A program made the translations under genes and the position numbers. The notes below the pieces were generated by a model. The model did not search any database, was not told the origin of the DNA, and was given only the letters and a program-made list of their open reading frames with translations. Below, piece by piece: positions 29,801 to 39,737 of a stretch of DNA of 64,000 bases (position 1 is the stretch's first letter; the number at the start of each line of letters is the position of its first letter). Source of the DNA: Auriscalpium vulgare (Eukaryota; Basidiomycota; Agaricomycetes; Russulales; Auriscalpiaceae); contig JAHBBC010000013.1 in assembly GCA_019915015.1 (NCBI GenBank), positions 1,364,001-1,428,000 of the forward strand, in the 5' to 3' direction.

Positions 29801-29908
29801 TTCTGCCTCTATGGCCGCCTGTCGCGACGTATTGCGAGCGTCCGCCCTCGTGGTCCTCTGCGGCTGTGTTCGCGTTGGGAGGTGGGCTATCTTGGGTTTC
29901 GGCGCCAT
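26885..29908 (-). CDS. gag: gag-protease of outer element
   Basis: 1,007 residues from the ATG at 29908. The N-terminus is charged and disordered and includes a run of about 20 glycines (near 29326-29385, a GGN tract). The capsid-like region spans about residues 210-400 (FNQKARELPRYFDELNHLF ... EEWEARPEFKDP). A canonical CCHC knuckle, CLFCGQTGHFVREC, lies near residue 473. A linker of about 380 residues leads to an aspartic protease with VVDPGSQIISM (residue about 875; Asp-Pro-Gly-Ser instead of Asp-Ser/Thr-Gly) and YDMLLGRPFDVL. The frame is intact and ends two codons after the slippery heptamer. Confidence 0.9.
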   Translation of the reverse strand: MAPKPKIAHLPTRTQPQRTTRADARNTSRQAAIEAEIEEPQDEQGEVSSLSSLPSEEEDPHGPTLSREIRRAGEDPRSLITGGDRVTIEGLEGLLLNSDGGDSDHHTRHDPEGECSRNERVSPGWGRAVSLQDRTSRNVAEASNNPQEAPSSRSNPSNPKSPTQSGMSTQQQGTGTGGGGGGGGGGGGGGGGGGQQAIPPQPNVAPVAMPTRGDRNAPSFNQKARELPRYFDELNHLFARAQLADDTAKKGHAVRYLDVATAEEWEARPEFKDPTKTYQDFQDAIVKLYPGADEDRKYTIADMDALVGSRYRLGIASGGELSEFYRQFFAITDFLVKKSRISTRERDIAFLRAFQDSLMNRVATRLQIKLPDHDKETPYPMADVLEAGEYELRGTPSIVPAVSAGPAVAVATTEPVIKIEQFQEAIKAAVAEQFARMLVNQGNGGGQRGYGGTSGTQQPRATQGNQGGQGGPSGCLFCGQTGHFVRECMVVQDYIATGRVSRDHNNRVVLKGGGLIPLGEGPLKQRVDAYYAGNQHGQSEAMMLTTMDYEPVPAKVQTVAGLIQLTPQLTDEDRMTELQQEMAVLLTARAERQAQKERRQAALDAGEFPQAIGLLPGERERSRRVPEVVIPKRKPFTQAKKQVSFEPEAVDRPGETGDSADKQRQADEDTTAGEEPLTPPIHPFAKVPDATYIGPASYQRSAGQRKADPAYNKVAPVRDPVIASKVYERAMNAEVTLTQRELMSIAPEVRAQVRNVVTPKRVPNEARVPVVQAMVESEPELFPFDFDQDEGEGEDEKVVRGFADHMPETFLQALGHQPTELPEGTRVGEVIVEVLMGDLGEAGEGEPDPEPLEVAKESLALRSILPLVDNQAHIEAVVDPGSQIISMSEDVCHYLGLHYDPNVRLDMISANKSRDRSLGLARNVPMKIGGITLYVQVHIIRNPAYDMLLGRPFDVLTGSTVENFADERQTITITDPNTGVMASIPTIPRGRKRISRTQKQGVEGFRD
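26894..26900 (-). promoter_or_regulatory. -1 ribosomal frameshift heptamer at gag-pol junction
   Basis: In the gag frame the codons read G GGT TTT, a canonical X XXY YYZ heptamer. The -1 frame from this point is open through all of pol, and the gag stop TAG follows two codons later (26885-26887). Confidence 0.8.
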
Positions 29909-29975
29909 GTTGATCAGCGACCGGGTGCCGTCTACGAGGCTGATTTTAAAGCTCGAACACGATCGTCATCACCAT

Positions 29976-29995
29976 ACCCCTCGCGGTGGGCTCCA
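29976..29995 (-). other. primer binding site of outer element
   Basis: Three bases inside the 5' LTR the minus strand reads TGGAGCCCACCGCGAGGGG, starting with the TGG that pairs to a tRNA CCA end. I did not identify the tRNA. Confidence 0.6.
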
Positions 29996-29998
29996 AAA

Positions 29999-30655
29999 TG
30001 ATACGCTATCACCCGGGACGGACCCTAGCGGGGCGTGCGGCGAGTGCCTCACAGGACAACAACCCCCAACACTGCCTCCTATACGTCGCGATCCAGTCCG
30101 GGTGACTAGTCTTGCTGAGGGGGGAAGGTGTTCGTGTCGCTGTTGCGCTTCGTGCCCTCCCCGCGGTCGTGCGGGGCCACCTCCTACCGCCTAAACACCA
30201 AACTAAACACTCACCTGCCTGGGGATGCCCTCTACGGGATCCTCCTCCGAGTGCTTCGCACCCGTGTGCGAAGCGTCTGCCTATGGGCCGTCGCACCCCC
30301 TCTTGCCTGTCCGCCTGCCTACCTGTTCCCACATCGGTGGGGTCCTTCCTTCCTAAGTCTGGTAGCGCCTCAGGCTACAGTTTCTGTGAGGTAAAGGGTG
30401 TGGGTGGCTTGCGCCGCCCACAGGTTGATTCGGTTGCTACGTCTCGCGCAGCTCCCTAAGTAGTGGCTCTACCTACGTCGCTAAGCCCTCCCGATCTAGC
30501 CCGTTCCGGTGATCCGTTCCGTCGCCAGTCCCGGTTGCTCCTGGGTCGCCGGACCACGTTCCCATCACCCCCGCTCCCGCGACCCTGCGCCTCGCATGCT
30601 GCTTCCCCGTCTCGCGACGTCTCGCTACACGCTTGCCCGCGGCCTGAACCTATCA
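29999..30655 (-). repeat. 5' LTR of outer Ty3/gypsy element
   Basis: 657 bp, same as 3821-4477 apart from one base. It is followed by CCGC and then the rest of Plavaka exon 1. Confidence 0.95.
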
Positions 30656-33443
30656 CCGCACGCAGATGTACCTCACGCCGACGCTGCCCGTCCAGAGACC
30701 GTTGGCTCGGCCCCGCAGGTCGACGACGACGCGCTGTGGGACGACCCGGAGATCATTCCTTTCACAGAGGGCAAAGCCGGTGCGCCTGTTGGTGCGGATG
30801 AAAACTCTGGCTATAACGAATATGGCGAGGACGTCGCACAGGTCGAAGGAAATCCATGGCATCCATTCCCATCGAAGGTGGCATGGGAGATCGCGCGTTG
30901 GGCCAAACTCCGCGGGCCCACGTCCACTGCACTGACCGACCTTCTAACGATCGAAGGGGTGCGTTCAGTCGAACCATTACCTCCTTGTCTAACGCCTCCC
31001 GCAGGTTTCAGACGCTCTCAACCTGCCGTACAAAAATGCAAAGGAGCTCAACGCGATCATCGATGGCCACCTTCCGCGCCGCCCGACATTCATGCACGAC
31101 CTGGTCGAGGTCGCAGGTGAAAAATTCGATTTCTACCACCGCGACGCCCTCGAGTGCATCAAGGCGCTCTATGGCGATCCCGAGTTTGCCCCTTACATGA
31201 AATATGCCCCCGAACGGCACTACTCTGACAAGGATCAAACAATTCGAGTGTATCATCAGATGCACACCGGCAAATGGTGGTGGCGGGTACAGGTGAGTCG
31301 CGATGCTATTGTCTACCCCGTCAAATGGCTGATCCACGCTCCAGCGTCTTCTTGAGCGCATGAAGGAGGGGGCCACTGTCGTTCCTCTTATCGTCTCCAC
31401 GGACGCAACTCAATTGACAACATTTCGAAACAAGTCCGCATACCCTGTCTATCTCACGATTGGCAATATTCCGAAAGAGATTCGGAGAAAGCCTTCTCGC
31501 CGTGCTCAGATCCTTCTTGGGTATCTGCCGACCTCACGCCTGACCCACATCAAGAATAAAGAGACGCGCCGCCTCGCCCTCGCGAACATGTTTCATGCAT
31601 GCATGCGTCGAATTATGAAGTCTCTCGAAGATGCGGGACTGCATGGCGTGCAGATGGCCGGCGGTGACGGCGTTGTGCGTCGGTGCCACCCGATCCTCGC
31701 CGCGTACGTTGGAGACTATCCGGAGCAGTGTCGCGTGGTTGGCTGCAAGAACAAGCACTGCCCTAAGGGTTGCGTGATGAAACCGGGAGACCTTGGCAAG
31801 TGGATGGAGTTCGACGAGCGGAACTTGGACGATGTGCTCGCAGCCCTGCAAACTACAGAAGATGGGCCCGACGCTTTTATCGCGGCCTGCCATGAAGCGG
31901 GGATCAAGCCCATACACCATCCATTCTGGCAGGACCTCCCATTCACCAATATCTACCAGTCAATCACTCCCGACGTGTTGCACCAGCTGTACCAGGGCAT
32001 GGTGAAGCACCTTATCTCCTGGCTCAAAAAAATCTTTGGCGAAAGCGAAGTCGACGCCCGCTTCGCACGTCTGCCTCCAAATCACAATCTGCGTCTCTTC
32101 TCGTCTGGAATATCTCACCTGTCGCGCGTAACAGGCCAGGAGCACAAAGACATCTGCCGCGTACTTCTCGGTGTCATCGCTGACATACCTCTGCCGAATG
32201 GTGCACGCACGGCTCGAATCGTTCGCGCGGTTCGCGCCCTCCTCGACTTTGTCTACTTTGCGCAGTACCCGACACACTCCTCCAACACGCTGGTTTACCT
32301 TGATGAAGCCCTTGCTCGTTTCCATGAAAACAAGGACGCGTTCGCCGATCTCGGAGCAGTCCACAGTTTCGAGCTTCCCAAACTACATTCGATGCTTCAC
32401 TACTCCGAATCGATCAAGCTGTTCGGTACGACAGATAATTACAACACAGAATACTCCGAACGCCTGCACATAGACCTAGCGAAGGACGCTTATCGATCCA
32501 CCAACCACAAAGATGAGTACCCACAAATGACGACTTGGCTTCTGCGCCGGGAGAAGATCTTGCGACACGACTTGTTCATCAAATGGCGACTCAACGGCTC
32601 CCCCGCTATCGGCGACCTGGAACCCGAGATGACCCCGCGACACCTGCGCATGAAGATCCCTCGCTTCCCTAGTGTCAAGGCAGTTTCTTTCGCGGATGTC
32701 GCCGGTCGCTACGGTGCAGATCGCTTCCGAAATGCGATGGCTCGGTATATCCTACAGTGGAATAATCCAGACTGGTCCGCATCCCGCGTGAACCGAATCG
32801 CAGAGACTTACACGTTCTCATTTCGTTCCGTTGCTGCATATCACAAGGTTAAGTTCTGGCACCCCGATGCTCAAGGTCAAGACGACGCACCTCAGACCCT
32901 GGACTGCGTCTATGCACGCCCCAAATATCGCGATACCCTGCGTCGACTGCGGGATGGCCGGTTCGACACGGCACTAATTGATGATGGGGAAGCGGACGAG
33001 GACGAGACACCGGTACACGGTGCGTTTCTGTTCGATGACCGTGTACGCTGTGACTGATACCCGCTGTTTCAGGTTTCAGAGTGGTGCAGGTCAGGATGGT
33101 ATTCTCATTGTCTCAAACGGCCATGGAAACCACGTTCACAAGCACAAACGCAACCCGCACACCCCCGACGCATTTTGCGTACATTGAGTGGTTCACCAAG
33201 TTTGCAGCAAATCCGGATGGCAACAGTCAGATGTACAGAGTGTCGCGACTGGTAGAGGATGGGCGACGAGTCGCGAGCATTGTACCTGTGGCCCGCCTCC
33301 GGCGGAGCATTCACCTGGTGCCGCTGTTCGGTCGCCAGGTCTCTCTGGCTTGGACGAGCTCAAATGTGTTGGACAAAGCACAACAATTCTATGTAAATTG
33401 TTTTATGGATCGTACAACATATCTAACAGTGTACTAGCTTTAG

Positions 33444-35128
33444 CTACTTACGTTCGAACCCCTTCATGTCCTTAGCTAGGTCACTCCACTTTGAGAAGAA
33501 GCCCAACACCTCCTTCCATCGCCCAGCGGCTGCGTCCCGGAACTTGCGCGCGAGCGCGGGGGCCTCTTGCTCCATCGTGCACTCGGTTCGGAAGCCGTAG
33601 GACCACCAACGGACCAGCCCTCCGGCCATGTGCTGCGTGAACGACTGCCTAGTCTCCCCAGGCTGAATCGCCGTGTTCGAGTGGGTGATGATGGCCGAAG
33701 GGAGGAGGATGGTGGATCCCGGAGGGAATTCGATGAGGAGGTTCAGGTCCCAGAGCACCAAATGGCCCCCGAGATGATGGTCGAAGTTGCCCAGGGCTGT
33801 GACTGCGCACCAGCCATACGGCACGTTGCGGGAATCACGATGGGGAATGGTTGCCGCGTACGGCCCAAAGTTGAAGGTCGCGGCCGGGAAGAAGCTGTTG
33901 TCGAACGGCTTGCGTAGCTCGGGGTCGTCCGCGCAAACGTCCGTGATGACGTGGTCGAGATGGTGATAGAGTCGCGGCGCTCCTGTAGATACGCCGGCTG
34001 TATGCTAGTCAGAGGTTTGTTGGCACCAATGATAGAGGCACGCACCGTTCGTATGGCCCGAGATACGCACGAATGCGTCGTGCTGCACGAGGCGCCCCAG
34101 TGAATCTCTCTGTTTGTTATTTTTGTACGGTATGTTGAAGGGTCGCTGTCCGAGCATCGCATCAGCGCCGCTAGATAAGTCTGCAATGGCCACGCACCTT
34201 GTTCCCCCCTCCGAAGGAGAAGCCCGTGCTGAGGAGAGAATACGTGCCTCTTTCGTGCTTTTGGGGAGGCGGGAGCTTGCAATGCGTCTGCTCTTCGTCC
34301 ATGGCCGCGCTCGCACTTGTCCCCACGTCCTTCCAAGAGGGATCTCCCTGCGGGGCCCCCAGCATGTATGCCATGACGCGTTGCTCGCTGTCGACGACTA
34401 CATGGCTATCGCTGGTCAAATTGGTTAGCAATGACATGCGTCAGCCTGCCTGGCTGTGCTTACCGGCCCTCCCAGCGCTTGCGGGTGAAAGCGGGGTCCT
34501 TGAGGAGTTCCTCGGCCTCGACGACCATGTCTTTGAAGGGAAGAGCGGCTGGGCATAGGCCGGGCTTGGCCACAAACGCTCCCTTGGCAGCGGGCAGCGA
34601 CTCCGCATCCTGGGCCATCGGCGTGACGGCAGGCTTGCTGTACTTTCTGATCATATTCTTGTTTGGCGCGGGGAGGCCCGAGGAGCCAAAGGTGCGCTGC
34701 TTCTCCTTGCGCTTCTTCTGGCGAGTACGCTTGTAGAAGTGCGCAAGGCTTTCCTTGAGGCCAGGACTGGAGGAGGGCACAGATCGTTTTGGAGGGCGGA
34801 CGCCTTGAGCGGCGATCACAGATGGAGCCTCGGTTGCCAGCGGACCCGAGGTTTGCGGCAAGGAGGCGGGCGCGCGGGGCGCGTTGGATGGCGGGGGTGC
34901 CTGGGGCGAAGAATCCATGGTATCGTCGTCTTCGGAGACATCAGAGAGAGCGTCGTAATCTGGTACGCCGTCGTCTTCGCGAGAGAGCGAATCTTGAAGG
35001 GCCGAGACGAAGTCAAAGGACGCCGGTACCTCGAGAACCCAATAGGGCGTATATTCTTTGTGGTTGCGAAGCGGCTGGGAGAAGTGATGAGCAAGTGGTC
35101 AGAGGCGGAGGCGCCTGCAACTCACCAT
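33444..35128 (-). CDS. TET/JBP-like 2-oxoglutarate/Fe(II) dioxygenase
   Basis: Proposed exons are 35128-35126 (ATG only), 35074-34464, 34411-34198, 34145-34046 and 33982-33444, with introns of 51-63 nt; the start is the least certain part. The N-terminal third is disordered with a basic region. The core reads RRVMAYMLG-like strands (EQRVMAYMLGAPQGDPSW), GFSFGGGNK, then PHRDSRNVPYGWCAVTALGNF and IEFPPGSTILLPSAIITHSN...GETRQSFTQ. This supplies the H-x-D and distal His of the double-stranded beta-helix dioxygenases plus an Arg for the co-substrate. The pattern matches an expanded mushroom family that I associate with TET/JBP DNA-base oxygenases, which oxidise 5-methylcytosine. The DNA-modifying role is inferred. 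It is convergent with, and nearly touches, the Plavaka gene. Confidence 0.65.
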
Positions 35129-35665
35129 GTTTTGTTGGAAGGAGACACAACAATGAGCAGAGGCCTGCAGAGAACGCGTGGTCAGCATGGCTGTCAACAG
35201 GTAACGGACAAGCCAAGAGTCGCCTTGAGTGGCGTCATGCATGGCAAAGAGAGGACTTTCCTGGTACGTTGGTATGCAAGAGTGGCCGACGAAGGGGGAG
35301 GGGAGGCGAAGGATGCAGCAGTGCGCAGGTTTGGGGCAGGGATTTATAGCTGGTGACAACACGACGGGGTTCTCAGTCAGTTAAAATCAAATGATGGAGG
35401 CGCTCGCACTCACTGATGCGGCCAATGCACGGCCGCGCGCTCCAAGTCAACGGCGGGAGCTTATCAACTCAGACGCGCCCCGGTCTTGAAGGGACGAGCG
35501 TGGCGATAGAAGTACGCGCAGAACAGCAGTACGCGCTTGTGTCGACGTGTTTTGTTGATAAGTCGCGTCGCGTCGGTGGCGTCTTCTGCACAGCCACAGC
35601 CGTACTCGGAAGCATTCGCAGGCTTTCCCCTTGGCGACGCCGCGCGCTCTTGTGCACTTCCCACC
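35129..35665. other. divergent spacer
   Basis: Region between the dioxygenase gene and the next plus-strand gene. Short open frames here overlap in several frames and look like noise. A TTATAG stretch near 35345 may belong to the minus-strand promoter. Confidence 0.4.
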
Positions 35666-36336
35666 ATGGAGCATCAAGCCCTCCAGGTCAATGTCAACAT
35701 CACACTCGCCCGCCCCGGACAATACGTGCGTGACGGCCGCCCCGGCGCTGCTCGCATGCTGACCTCCCAGCTCTGTAGGCTATAGAATTCCCCGGGCTGC
35801 CGATTGCCTGGTGGGCTGGAGCTCACCAGGCGCCTACGACTTTCTTCGCGGGCAGCTTCAACGCCCCTGCCCCCGCGCCTAGCTTCCCCACCCCCGAGCC
35901 TGCAGCGCCCGCGCACAACACCGACGCGCCCGCCAACCCCACCCCATCCTTCGTCACTAGCGCCGCCGTCCTTGTCGCCCCCATCCCCACCCCGATCTTC
36001 ACCGCGCCCGATTTCCTCACCGCACTGCCCTCCACTGGTGGAGCCGCAGCGGACGTCCCGCCCACTGGTGCGCCGCGAACGCCCCCGCCGTCCCCTGTGA
36101 TTGCCCGCGCCCGCGCCCGCGCTGCGTCCACGTCCATGGATGACGAGGCCCCGATCACTCCCCTCACGCCGGCTCCCATCCACAGGCGCAACCGAGCCCC
36201 TCGCACAAGCCCCTCTCCCCCTCCGATGCCTCCGATGCCGAGCACGAGCGCTGGCGGCGACTTGTCATGGCTCAGCCCGTTCGGTGGTGCGCTCGCGATC
36301 ATTTGCGACGACGCGGTGGAGCCAATCGTTATCTGA
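35666..36336 (+). CDS. Pro/Ala-rich protein of unknown function
   Basis: Exon 1 is 35666-35725 (20 codons, starting MEHQALQVNVNITLARPGQY). A 53-nt intron with GTGCGT and TAG borders follows. Exon 2 runs 35779-36336 to a TGA, giving about 205 residues. The first 45 residues look structured (AIEFPGLPIAWWAGAHQ), while the rest is Pro/Ala/Thr-rich with an Arg-Ala repeat near residue 125 and a hydrophobic end (LSWLSPFGGALAIICDDAVEPIVI). I do not recognise it. Two duplicated exon-intron-like units follow the stop, so the transcript may extend further. Confidence 0.5.
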
Positions 36337-36711
36337 GGGGTGCTTGGTATGTCCTGCGCGCATCGCTCTCCATCCTCAAGCTGACTCATTTCCTCTACAG
36401 TCTTCAAAATATAATCTGCGATGGCGCAGATCGCTCCTTGTTCGATAGCTTCTTGGTACGTCCGCCCGTGCATCGCTCTCAGTCCGCAAGCTGACCTCTA
36501 TCGTCTGCAGTCTTCAGACTTTTTCTATATTAGCTTGTCACCTGTGTGCTTCGCCGCTGCTTTGTTACCACAATCCATACCAACTCATTTACCCTAGTAG
36601 TTTCATGTACCATGCTTGTTCAATAGACTGCAATTTTGTGCCCCACATTCTGCCAAGACCCAGGGACAGCGCATGCGCTACAAGCAGAAGTTGTACAGCC
36701 AGCTAAATAGT
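36337..36711 (+). repeat. tandem duplicated intron-like segment, then plain spacer
   Basis: TTGGTATGTC...CTACAGTCTTCA (about 36346-36406) and TTGGTACGTC...CTGCAGTCTTCA (about 36455-36517) are copies of one unit. Each begins with a GT donor-like site and ends with a YAG acceptor-like site. The remainder to 36711 shows nothing I can name. Confidence 0.5.
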
Positions 36712-37992
36712 CTACAGAGGACATTCGCCCTTCGCCCTTCGCCTGTCCGTCTCCCCCACCGAGTCCTCGCGCAGTCGCTTCACCCCTGAGGGCTCGTCCG
36801 TGGCGGCTGGCGTAGCATCGTGTTGCCCGCGTTCTGTCAGAACAACCGGAATGCGGGCTACGGGAGACGGGCTCGGCGGTTCGTCTGGGAGTCGCAATGC
36901 CTTTTGAAATGGAACGGGCATGGGATGGCGCGGGTTGCGGGGTGGACGCTCGCCCGTATCGTCCTCAGGGAAAGACGGTGAGAATGGGTCTGCAGCTCCT
37001 GCCGGAGAGCCAACAACGGATGAGCTACTGGCCTGCGCGCGTGGGCTCTTGAAGAACGACGGTGGAAAGCGGCCTGGGCCCCACTGCGGCGTGGACGGCT
37101 CGGTCTCGGAGCCAGACTGCGGCGTGCGGGGAGGGACGAGTCGAAAGGGGTGGCTATGGTTGGGCGATGCATCCATGGAAATGGTCGAAAGGGGGGTGCG
37201 TACGTTGTGCGCTGGCTCGTCGTCTGATTCCTCTGAATCCGAGCGCAGAAGAATGGCTTGAATACTTGAGGGCATATCTTGGAAATGCGGGAATGGCAGC
37301 GCACCGGGCTCATTTTCTGGGTAATCGAAGGATGATGCAGGGGAGTATGTGGCCTGGGACTCGGACGAGGGATGTGCATCGGCGTGCATACTGTCAGCGC
37401 AGCCCGATTCGGCGGCTGGAGTCGTCTGCAATGCCTTATAATCGGAGGCTGGGATGGTGAGAAGATCTTCTGGTTGGGAGTCTGGTACTTCCCAGTCCTC
37501 CTCGTTGTCGGGGATCGTGCAAGGGGGCTCCGAGGGGGGCGGCGGGGTGGGCGTGCGCGCAGGGTCCGATTCATGCACGGGCTGTACGGTGGATTCAAGG
37601 CAAAATTCGGGGACTGCCAGGAACGCAGTTGTCGGTGAAATCTGGGTGACAGCTGTCCCCATGTCATGCTCAACAGGCCAGCTCCGGTGCTGCTGCAGTC
37701 CAGGTGCGGCCTCGAGCCGGATCCTCTGTGTAGAGTATAGAATGAGTACGCAATTAAAGAAAAGAAAAAAGAAAAAAAAAGGCTTACGACAGTGCGGCCT
37801 GTGGGAGAAAAAGATCCTGTGGATGCCAGGGGGGTATAATAAAAGTCAACGGCACCGGGGCCGTTCAGCAGGACATCGATGAAGTCAATATTCTCCTGTA
37901 GTAGGAAGATTGTGATTAGGTCGGTAAATTTGGTTGAAATGGTTAGATTGAAGGATACATACTGGAAAGTAAGCTGGAATGTCGTCATACAT
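36712..37992 (-). CDS. three-exon gene of unknown function
   Basis: Exons 37992-37963, 37895-37788 and 37725-36712 are all in phase 0 and give 383 residues. The N-terminus is compact and looks folded (MYDDIPAYFP, ENIDFIDVLLNGPGAVDFYY, SFSPTGRTVRIRLEAAPG). From about residue 80 the protein is rich in Pro, Ser, Glu and Asp, with several SDSEESDDE-like patches, and it ends with a basic KRLREDSVGETDRRRAKGE that could be a nuclear signal. Introns of 67 and 62 nt have clean borders; the second has a long T-rich tract. The family is not recognised; a nuclear regulatory role would be a guess. Confidence 0.65.
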
Positions 37993-38164
37993 CGTGCTAG
38001 AAGGCCGGTTGTTGCAGCAGAATGTCGAGGGTAGCCTTGCACTGCTCAGCCTAGGGATGTGACTCTATGTGACAACACTGGCCTCTCAGTGCTAAGCGTG
38101 ACATTGGTGGCTGCAACGACGCGGCTTTCTGGATTAGGAAAGCATTAGCCACAATTACGGGGGA

Positions 38165-38762
38165 GTGGGTTTCCAGATGGGCTACAACTATACGCTGCAC
38201 CCTGCATTAGAGGCCCTCGAAACACGGGCAGACAATGCTGGCCGGCATCCATGGCTTTCGAAGCACCTCCCCGCGCTGCGCCATCTCACTTTGATACTCG
38301 CCAGATGGTCAGACAAAGCCCTGTGCGAGCACCTCATTTCTGCGGACTTCCTCCCGCGCCTTCAATCGCTGCAGGTGGATTCAGAGTTTCCACCGCAGGG
38401 AATCCTGGACAAGCTCACCCAGCTCAAGACCCTCATCGTGGGCAAGTATCCCGCGCAATACGCCAGGCTGCCTCCGTCGTTGCGGCACGTTGGCTACCAC
38501 AACAGGTACTGGGCGCCGCTCGTGCACGCAGAGCGTGCGGTGGACCCTCTCAGCCCGCTGCCGGAGCTGCAGTTCGTTACTGTGACACGCTGTGTTGCGC
38601 AGGATGTGCGCGCCGCGCTGGAAGCGATGTGCTGCGACAAAGGTGTCGATTATGGGGTCTATGCAACATTCAAAAACTTCCAGGTACGGTGCCCACGGTG
38701 GTCGTGGAGGGCATGTGCTAACGTGCAGCCCACAGCAACGTCACCAGATGGACTGTATTTGA
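38165..38762 (+). pseudogene. F-box family 1 copy 1, 5'-truncated
   Basis: Encodes only the C-terminal leucine-rich half of the family (LPALRHLTLILARWSDKALCEHLI ... VTVTRCVAQDVRAALEAMCCDKGVDYGVYATFKNFQ). It is followed by the conserved last intron (38684-38735) and the short last exon (38736-38762) ending DCI and TGA. The F-box half present in the copy at 50815 is missing, and no start in a good context is seen. Probably a decayed duplicate. Confidence 0.7.
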
Positions 38763-39737
38763 GGCAAGGCAGGCATCGCGCACGATTCGATGGTGCGGCG
38801 TCCTCATCAGTGCTCTCGGGCAAAACATGATATTCAGACAAGCCATCGACGCCGCCACCCGCCACCCCACTACGATTTAATACCCATGGCCCGTCCCCAT
38901 CCCCGCTATCTTCATCATCCCTTCCAGGATCACCCGCCTTCTCTTCGCGCTCTGCAGCCGCTAGGCTGAATCCCTCCTCTCACGCTCTTGGAATGCCCCC
39001 CGCACGATCAGCCGGAACACCCTCTAAATGAAAAGGTGCAACACTCCCGGTCAATCAATCCTACCCGGAAGCAGCGTCCATCACGCCCCATAGGTGTCGA
39101 CAGGACTACCCGTCTAGCTCACGCTTCATTTTCACTGCGAGGATGCGCAGCCGCTCCTTTATCTCCTCCGTATTATCCTTGGCTCGTCGCCCTCTTTCCA
39201 GACGAATTCTGCCTCCAGGGAGGTCGACTGGTGCGAATGACACGCTGCACGCTGCGGTTCGTCGTGGCGCCTTCTTCTGGTCGCTGTCCGGAGTCTGTTG
39301 GTGAGCGAAAGAGCGTCCATGCGTCATCAGCTTCGCAGCCTCTATCGAATCGCACGCACTACGCCTCAATGACATCACGAGCAAGCTAGTCGGAGTTCGG
39401 CGCGCACTTTGGGCGGCAATCGATGGCCGCCCGTGGCTGCTCTCTCTGCGTCCACCACATCGCACCGCATCACGCTCATATTCATATTCGGTCAGTTTTT
39501 GTCTCTCCACAGCTTTGTCATTTGATTGAATCGGTATATCCAGTAGATTGTCTGTGGATCGTCTCCTTGCAGTATCATTTGTCGGACGAGGTGGCCTTGA
39601 CAAGCGGTAGAGACAGCAAGGCGTGTGGAATCCGCATCCCTTTCTCGGTGCGTAGTTCTTTGCATCTGCCAAGGTCGTTGATGCTCACCATCCTGGATGT
39701 CTAGGTTCGACGTAAATCAGCAGCAAAAGATCGCCGA
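38763..39737. other. F-box copy 2 upstream region, split from its gene
   Basis: From about 39380 this resembles the region upstream of the intact copy (50490-50760), for example GCAATCGATGGCCGC and TCGTCCACCACATCGCACC-like blocks, up to AAATCAGCAGCAA where the Helentron-like element begins. A 188-codon open frame on the minus strand (39106-39672) is not supported further. Confidence 0.5.

Larger units (their letters stand above)
3821..30655 (-). mobile_element. giant Ty3/gypsy LTR retrotransposon with antisense gene module
   Basis: Direct repeats at 3821-4477 and 29999-30655 (657 bp each) start TGATA and end TATCA. I see one difference between them (C versus T near 4100/30278). A 4-bp CCGC flanks both ends (3817-3820 and 30656-30659), and removing the element plus one CCGC restores an open Plavaka exon. 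Reading on the minus strand the order is 5' LTR, primer binding site, gag-protease, pol, a long insert, polypurine tract and 3' LTR. The insert (4478-23048) holds three plus-strand spliced genes, a Helentron-like element and a second retrotransposon. Subtracting the two later insertions leaves about 13.5 kb, still long for this class. Near-identical LTRs imply recent integration. Confidence 0.93.
3343..33437 (+). pseudogene. Plavaka-type transposase gene split by a 26.8-kb retrotransposon
   Basis: This is a DNA transposase of the basidiomycete Plavaka group. Exon 1 starts at the ATG at 3343, encodes a C-x2-C...H-x8-C finger (CQGCSRSF) and an acidic tail, and runs into the LTR at 3821. It resumes at 30660 in the same frame after one copy of the CCGC duplication and ends at 30958. 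Further exons are 31005-31292, 31345-33019 and 33073-33437, with introns of 46, 52 and 53 nt. Catalytic-type acidic residues are visible in STDATQLT, in TPDVLHQL and in TEYSERLH, in the order expected of these transposases. The C-terminus (YIEWFTKFA ... WTSSNVLDKAQQFYVN) is typical of the family. Apart from the insertion I see no stop or frameshift, so disruption looks recent. Family assignment is from recall. Confidence 0.85.
3343..35128. mobile_element. putative composite Plavaka plus TET/JBP-like unit
   Basis: Inferred transposable unit made of the Plavaka transposase gene (plus strand) and the convergent TET/JBP-like dioxygenase gene (minus strand), whose stop codons are about 6 bp apart. 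There is no room for a terminal inverted repeat between them, so if Plavaka has a right end it lies beyond the dioxygenase gene. I recall reports linking fungal TET/JBP genes to such transposases. I could not identify terminal inverted repeats or a target duplication, so the true limits are unknown. Confidence 0.4.

Noticed and set aside
39106..39672. 188-codon minus-strand frame upstream of the second F-box copy
   Set aside because: It crosses a promoter region shared with the intact F-box copy, where the frame is not kept.
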